Below the pieces are notes generated by a model. The model did not search any database and was not told where the DNA came from. It saw only the letters and a list, made by a program, of their open reading frames with translations. Below, piece after piece: positions 59,428 to 64,000 of a DNA stretch of 64,000 nt. The DNA comes from Ottowia oryzae (lineage in GTDB: Bacteria; Pseudomonadota; Gammaproteobacteria; Burkholderiales; Burkholderiaceae_C), in contig NZ_CP027666.1 of NCBI RefSeq assembly GCF_003008535.1, forward strand, positions 2,283,501-2,347,500. Direction: 5' to 3'. Position numbers and translations under genes: made by a program. How positions within the stretch are numbered: the first letter of the stretch is position 1; each line of letters starts with the position of its first letter.

Positions 59428-61929
59428 TCAAAAATCTACGGAGGCGGAAAGCTGGAAGGTGCGCGGTGCGCCGGTGCCGCTGGCAAGCGAGCCGGCCCAG
59501 TACGCCTTGTTCGCCACGTTCAGCACGGCGGCGCGCAACGTCACCGGGCGGTCTGCCACGCGCAGGGCGTAGCGCGCGCCCAGGTCGAACACGGTGCGGC
59601 CGGGCACGGACAGTGAGTTGTCGGCGTTGATGTACTGCTTGGACATCGACAAGGCGTTGCCCGTCAGCGTTAGCCCGGGCAGGGCGGGCACATCCCATTC
59701 CACGCCCAGCTTGGCCTGCCACTTGGGCAGCGCCGTCGCGTAGCGCCCCTGGTTGACGCCGCCGGCGGTCTTGGTCATCTTGGCCTCGGTGTAGGCAATG
59801 CCGCCCAGGAGGCGCAGGCCTCGCGTGGCTTCCCCGAAGAAGCCCAGCTCCAGGCCACGGTTGCGCTGCTCGCCGCCGAACGAATAGAGGTTGCTGACCG
59901 GGTCGGTGTAGGCGCCGGGGCGGGTGATCTCGAACAGACTGAGGGTGGAAGCGAAGCCGCCCATGTCCACCTTGACGCCCACTTCCTTTTGCTTGGATTT
60001 GAAGGGCGGGAACACTTCCCCGGCGTTGGCGGCCGTGCCGGGCGCGGTGCCGCCCTGGCTGAGCCCTTCGATGTAGTTGCCGTAGACCGACACCCGGTTG
60101 CTCACCTTGACCAGCACGGCTGCGGCTGGCGAGGTGGCGCCGGCGTCGTAGCGGGCGGTGCGCGCGCCCGTGCTGCCATCGAAGGTATCGCTGACCACGT
60201 TCTGGCGGCGCGCGCCCAAGGTGAGCTGCACGGCGTCCTGCGCGAACGACAGCGTGTCGGCAATCCCAAAACTGCTGGTGCGCAGCGCTCCGGTGCGTGG
60301 AATCGCGGCTTGGCTGTAGGCGGTGCTGACGCTGGGGCCCCAAACCGGCTGGTAGATGTTGGTGAGGTAGTCCTGCGCGAGCATGTTGCGCAGAAACCCG
60401 AACTGGTTGTTGTGCTTGTAGTAGGTGGCGGTCAGCGCCAGCTCATGCCCCACGCCGCCAGTGGCGAACTTGGCGCGCGCGCCGATCTCGGCGGTGTCTT
60501 TGTCGAAGATGGAGCGCTGGTGCGCGAAGTTGTTGCGGTAGTCGCCTGCGGCGTTGATGATGGTGTAGGTCGAGCTGGCCAGCGCGTCGAAATCCGTCTT
60601 GCCGTGCCCGTAAGCGGCATAGGCAGTGATGTTGCGTGTCACATCCACTTCGCCGCGCAGCAGGATGGCGTGGTCCTTGGTGGTGCCAAAGGTCCAGTCC
60701 GGCGCGAGCAGGGTGCTGGGCTTGGGTGGCCTTGGCACGGCCACGCCGGGCGCCAGCGACACGCCGCGGTTCAGGCCGCGCGTATGGTCGTCGTTGCTGT
60801 AGACGTCGGCAGACAGGCGCACGCGGTCGGTGCGCCAGTCCAGGCCCAGGGCGGCCAGTTTGGCGGACTTCGACTGGTGGTCTACCGCGGTGTCGCCCTC
60901 GCGCCAAAGGCCGTTCACGCGAATGCCCAGTTCCTGGTTGGCGCCAAAGCGCCGGCCCACATCGGCATGCACGCCCAGCTGCGCGTCGGACGTGTAGGTG
61001 GTGGTCACGCGCGCCAGCGGCACGTCGCCCGCGTGCTTGGGCACGAGGTTGATGGTGCCCCCCACCGAGCCGCCCGGCGGCATGCCGTTGAGGAGAGCCG
61101 AGGGGCCCTTGAGCACCTCGACGCGCTCGGCCAGCTCGGGCGTGACTCGCCAGTACGGAATCAGCCCATACATCCCCCCATAGGCGACATCGCTGGTCGC
61201 CACGTTGAAGCCGCGCAGCGTAAAGCTATCGCTCAGCATGCCCGTGGCGCCGTTGTTGAAGACGCTGGGGTCGGTCAAGGCGATCACACGGCTCAGCTGG
61301 TCGGCCTGCAGGTTCTGCACGTAGTCGTCCGTGTAGCTGATGCTGTTGAACGGCGTCGTCATGAAGTCCTTGTTGCCCAGCAGGCCCACCCGGCCGCCGC
61401 TGGCGACCTGGCCGCCCGCATAGGCTTCAGGTAAATCGCCCGGGCGCGCCGCTGGGGCGCTGACCGTGACGGCGGGCAAGGTGCCGGCATCGGCTTCCGC
61501 GCCGCGCGCGACCGATGCGCTGGCCGCCGCGGCCGGCGCAGCGGCTACGCTTCGCAATTGATAGCTGCCATCGCCCTGGCGCACGGCTTGCAGGCCGGTG
61601 TTGGCCAGCAGGGCGGCCAGCCCCGTGTCCACGGTGAAGCTACCCCGCAGCCCTGGGCTGGCACGTCCTTTGGTCAGGTCGGCAGGGAACGAGAGCAGGA
61701 TGCCGGCCGCACTGCCGAAGCGGGTCAGTGCCTCGTCCAGCGAACCAGCCGGGATCTCGTAGCTGCGAGACGCCGCCTGCGCATGAGCTGGCATTGGCGC
61801 CGCAGCGAGGCCGCCCACGGCAACACTGACCAGTGCAAGGTGCGCGGCTCCAGCAAGCACCGAGCGCGTGAAGGTGACACGCCTGAAGAGGCGATGGACT
61901 GATGGGTAGGTAAACGTCGGCTGGCGCAT
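59428..61929 (-). CDS. TonB-dependent transducing siderophore receptor (FecA/FpvA type)
   Basis: 833 residues. The signal peptide ends about MPAHAQA; then a secretin/TonB N-terminal signalling domain (SYEIPAGSLDEALTRFGSAA to RQGDGSYQLRSV), a plug (MLSDSFTLRGFNVATSDVAY; VEVLKGPSALLNGMPPGGSV), and a barrel ending in FQLSASVDF. The STN domain marks it as a receptor that signals through FecR to the FecI sigma factor, genes for which lie directly upstream. The ligand class is siderophore (hydroxamate or other), not identified. ATG 61929 or 61941 are both possible. Confidence 0.92.
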   Translation of the reverse strand: MRQPTFTYPSVHRLFRRVTFTRSVLAGAAHLALVSVAVGGLAAAPMPAHAQAASRSYEIPAGSLDEALTRFGSAAGILLSFPADLTKGRASPGLRGSFTVDTGLAALLANTGLQAVRQGDGSYQLRSVAAAPAAAASASVARGAEADAGTLPAVTVSAPAARPGDLPEAYAGGQVASGGRVGLLGNKDFMTTPFNSISYTDDYVQNLQADQLSRVIALTDPSVFNNGATGMLSDSFTLRGFNVATSDVAYGGMYGLIPYWRVTPELAERVEVLKGPSALLNGMPPGGSVGGTINLVPKHAGDVPLARVTTTYTSDAQLGVHADVGRRFGANQELGIRVNGLWREGDTAVDHQSKSAKLAALGLDWRTDRVRLSADVYSNDDHTRGLNRGVSLAPGVAVPRPPKPSTLLAPDWTFGTTKDHAILLRGEVDVTRNITAYAAYGHGKTDFDALASSTYTIINAAGDYRNNFAHQRSIFDKDTAEIGARAKFATGGVGHELALTATYYKHNNQFGFLRNMLAQDYLTNIYQPVWGPSVSTAYSQAAIPRTGALRTSSFGIADTLSFAQDAVQLTLGARRQNVVSDTFDGSTGARTARYDAGATSPAAAVLVKVSNRVSVYGNYIEGLSQGGTAPGTAANAGEVFPPFKSKQKEVGVKVDMGGFASTLSLFEITRPGAYTDPVSNLYSFGGEQRNRGLELGFFGEATRGLRLLGGIAYTEAKMTKTAGGVNQGRYATALPKWQAKLGVEWDVPALPGLTLTGNALSMSKQYINADNSLSVPGRTVFDLGARYALRVADRPVTLRAAVLNVANKAYWAGSLASGTGAPRTFQLSASVDF

Positions 61930-62125
61930 GGAAGGTCTCATGTAGGAAAGGGGTAAAAGCAATCGCTTCACCCTTCCTGTCGCACGAGCGCCGCCAAAGC
62001 GGACATTCACAGGCCAAATAAGCGTTAAACCGCCCGCCACCATCCCGTGCGAGCGCGTGCCGCACGCGCGCAACGGCGCCGCCGGGCACGCGATGAGCTT
62101 GGGTAGAACGCTGCGGCGCATGGCG

Positions 62126-63169
62126 TCAGGCCCTCCCCGCCGAGGTGAGGCGCATCGCCTGGGGCCGCCACAGTCGGTCGACCACCTCAACGCGCAGCGA
62201 CAGCGCCTGCGCCACGCTGCGCAGGGCGGCGTCGACGTTGCCCGTGGGGTACGAGCCCGAGATGCGCAGCGCGGCGACGGCCGGGTCGCAAGACAAAGGC
62301 CTGTCGCTGTAGCGGCCGAGTTCCTCCAGAAAATCGTCCAGCCGCATGGACAGGGCCACCAGGCTGCCGTGCGTCCACGCGGTGTCGGTCAGCGCATCGG
62401 CGGGGCTGGCGGTCCGGGCGCCCGCGGCGTTGAAGCGGGTTTGCTGGCCCGCGCGCAGCAGCACGGAGCTGGCGTTGGCGTCGGAGGGGCGGATCTGCAC
62501 CGCGCCGTCAAAAACGGCCACGCGCGTGGCGTGTTCGTCCTGGCGCACGCTGAACCGGGTGCCCAAGGCCTGGGCTTGCCCGTGGCGGGTTTCAACCACA
62601 AAGGCCCGCCCAGACGCCGCGGCGCCATGCGCCGTGGTGATCAGCACCTCACCGGCCACCAGCTGAAGCCGCCGCTCGGCCGCGCCAAAGCGCACGTTGA
62701 TGGCGCTGGCGGTGTTCAGCACCACCGTGCTGCCGTCGGCCAGCGTGGTGGCGCGGCGCTCGCCCACGCCCGTGCGCAAATCGGCCGCCATCTCGCGCCA
62801 GGGCGCGTGGCGTTCGACCAGCCACGCGGCGCCGCCGCCCACCAGCGCGATCGCCAGCGCCTGCGCGGCGCGCCGGCGGCCCATCTTGGGCGGGTCTTGC
62901 AGACCGGCGCGCGCCACGGCCGCCGCCAGCGGCGACGAAGCCGCGCGCAATTGCTGATTGACGCTTTCGATGCGCAGCCACGCTTGCTGGTGCGCTGGGT
63001 CGGCGGTCAGCCAGCGCTGCCAGTCGGCCAGCACGGCCGGGCTATCGTCCTTGTCGCGCAAATCCAGCAACCACTGCACGGCCTCGCGGGCCGCTTGCGG
63101 CGCGACAGGCGCCGAGTTGGGCGCGTCGTGCGGCAGTTCGCTGGCGGAAAGGCGGGCTGAGGCGCTCAT
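62126..63169 (-). CDS. fecR: FecR-type anti-sigma factor/signal transducer
   Basis: 347 residues. N-terminal DUF4880-like anti-sigma part (AVQWLLDLRDKDDSPAVLAD), a membrane helix (AQALAIALVGGGAAWLVERH), the FecR core (LRTGVGERRATTLADGSTVV; LVAGEVLITT; VETRHGQAQALGTRFSVRQD) and a C-terminal STN-like end (ISGSYPTGNVDAALRSVAQA). It would hold FecI inactive until the receptor binds its siderophore. ATG 63169 overlaps the fecI stop by 4 bp. Start chosen accordingly. Confidence 0.92.
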   Translation of the reverse strand: MSASARLSASELPHDAPNSAPVAPQAAREAVQWLLDLRDKDDSPAVLADWQRWLTADPAHQQAWLRIESVNQQLRAASSPLAAAVARAGLQDPPKMGRRRAAQALAIALVGGGAAWLVERHAPWREMAADLRTGVGERRATTLADGSTVVLNTASAINVRFGAAERRLQLVAGEVLITTAHGAAASGRAFVVETRHGQAQALGTRFSVRQDEHATRVAVFDGAVQIRPSDANASSVLLRAGQQTRFNAAGARTASPADALTDTAWTHGSLVALSMRLDDFLEELGRYSDRPLSCDPAVAALRISGSYPTGNVDAALRSVAQALSLRVEVVDRLWRPQAMRLTSAGRA

Positions 63170-63681
63170 GGGCCAACACCGAGCACATCGGCGAAGTAAC
63201 ACTGCTCGGCTGCGCGCGTCAGGTGGCGGCGCACCGTGCGTTCGGTGACGTTCAGCTGCTGCGCGATCTGCCGCTGGGTCAGGCCGTCCAGCTGGCTGAG
63301 CAGGAAGGCGCGCTTGACCGGCGCCGGCAGCCCGTCCAGCAACTCGTCCAGCTGCTGAAGCGCTTCCAGCACCAAGGCGCGCTCTTCCGGCGAGGGCACC
63401 AGCGCGGGCGGCAGGCAGCGCAGGGCGTCCAGGTACGCGCGCTCAAGCTGCTCGCGCCGCCAGTGGCTGGCCAACACGCGTGCGGCCACGGTGGTGAGGA
63501 AGGCGCGCGGCTCATGCAGCGGCCCCAGCCCCTGGCGGGTGAGCAGCCGCACGAACGTGTCGTGCGCCAAGTCGGCCGCGCGGTGCGTATCGCCCAGGCG
63601 GCGGCGCAGCCACGCCTGCAGCCACACGTGGTGGTTGAAGTACAGGCTTTCGATGCTCGTCAGGGCCAGGTCGTCGCGCAT
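63166..63681 (-). CDS. fecI: FecI-family ECF sigma factor
   Basis: 171 residues, standard for the FecI group. Region 2 includes SIESLYFNHHVWLQAWLRRR and AADLAHDTFVRLLTRQG. Region 4 has the helix-turn-helix DGLTQRQIAQQLNVTERTVR. It directs RNA polymerase to the receptor promoter when the siderophore is sensed. ATG 63681 has GGAG ten bases upstream; longer in-frame versions add non-conserved sequence. First gene of the iron operon. Confidence 0.93.
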   Translation of the reverse strand: MRDDLALTSIESLYFNHHVWLQAWLRRRLGDTHRAADLAHDTFVRLLTRQGLGPLHEPRAFLTTVAARVLASHWRREQLERAYLDALRCLPPALVPSPEERALVLEALQQLDELLDGLPAPVKRAFLLSQLDGLTQRQIAQQLNVTERTVRRHLTRAAEQCYFADVLGVGP

Positions 63682-64000
63682 GAATCGGCTCCGCAATCGC
63701 GCGCCGTGCGTGGCGATTGAGGATGAACCTACATAAGAATGATTCGTAATTGTATTCGTGACGCAAGTCCATTCGCCAAGAACCGCACCAACGCGGGGCC
63801 TCGTTGCTGCGTGCAAGGCTCGCCAACGCGGGGCTGCCGCCCTCGGCAGACGCACTCGAGCGGGCTGCACAGAGCCTCCAACGCTCCTGAAACAATAGCA
63901 TCAACCGAAGGTGCCGCTTGCGCTGGCGGCATGTGAGGCCCTAGTGCTGTGCTGCGCGCCGCGTCTGCCGGGCGCGCTCACGCGCTGGACGCCGATGGCG
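63682..64000. other. Region upstream of fecI to window edge
   Basis: 319 bp. An AT-rich stretch AATGATTCGTAATTGTATTC (about 63737-63757) resembles a degenerate Fur box, as expected for an iron-regulated fecI. The remainder, including the last 60 bp, has open frames on both strands but nothing that I can assign. A gene from outside the window may end here. Confidence 0.35.

Noticed and set aside
61555..61585. GATAGCTGCCATCGCCCTGG, similar to half A/B of the dispersed repeat
   Set aside because: It encodes the conserved GDGSYQLR strand of the STN domain on the minus strand, so the similarity is explained by coding constraint.
1..64000. tRNA, rRNA, insertion sequences, prophage or CRISPR arrays
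   Set aside because: No cloverleaf, transposase, integrase or regular spacer pattern was found by reading; GC content looks even across the window.

Overview
High-GC bacterial chromosome, most likely a member of the Comamonadaceae (Betaproteobacteria, Burkholderiales). The basis is the gene content: an orphan Bug/TctC solute receptor, a TauE/SafE permease, DUF748 and DUF349 giants, an AlgZ/AlgR-type LytTR pair, MdtABC with a NodT channel, and a FecIR iron operon. Coding density is high. I see no rRNA, tRNA, insertion sequence, prophage or CRISPR array. Long open frames antisense to the real genes are a GC effect and are left out.

Layout. 1-2.3 kb (-): end of an aromatic-acid catabolic operon (FMN/2Fe-2S oxygenase reductase, phthalate-dihydrodiol-dehydrogenase-like Gfo/Idh enzyme, MarR regulator cut by the window edge). 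2.5-4.7 kb (+): Bug receptor, TauE-like exporter, bacteriohemerythrin. 4.7-7.6 kb (-): LytS-type kinase, membrane aspartic protease, LytTR regulator. 7.7-13.1 kb: GST, small membrane proteins, ankyrin protein, uppP, GFA and DUF2322 genes. 13.3-23.3 kb (+): four-gene RND efflux operon. 23.3-26.7 kb: amino-acid-type ABC receptor, frameshifted LysR gene, FAS1/MaoC-like dehydratase, and a possible acyl-CoA dehydrogenase remnant. 26.9-34.8 kb: nth, aminotransferase, trxC, TonB-like protein, nrdR, glyA behind a probable ZTP riboswitch, and a lytic transglycosylase. 35.1-35.5 kb: gene-free block with a good promoter, a run of hairpins and a strong terminator, a candidate structured RNA. 35.7-44.2 kb (+): DUF748/OmpA-like giant and DUF349 giant. 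44.3-47.5 kb (-): PKHD hydroxylase and catecholate-siderophore receptor behind a Fur box. 47.6-52.8 kb: lipase/esterase, lactate dehydrogenase, haloacid dehalogenase, DedA, glutathione reductase. 53.1-63.7 kb (-): iron operon fecI-fecR-transducing TonB receptor-DUF3649-PepSY reductase-DUF3325, followed by three tandem YncE-like lipoproteins, the last one broken.

The most unusual feature is a dispersed two-hairpin repeat of about 45-55 bp with roughly 22 recognisable copies in 64 kb. Half A is a GCTAT...ATAGC hairpin and half B a CCAGCGC...GCGCTGG hairpin. Copies sit in most gene gaps of several operons, and one makes a textbook terminator. About ten more lie in frame inside genes, always within Ala/Gly/Pro-rich linkers, and the sense-oriented ones use one reading frame (A-x-x-x-[VIAE]-A-A). 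They appear to have lengthened the RND pump subunits, the LytTR regulator linker, and the DUF748 and DUF349 proteins.
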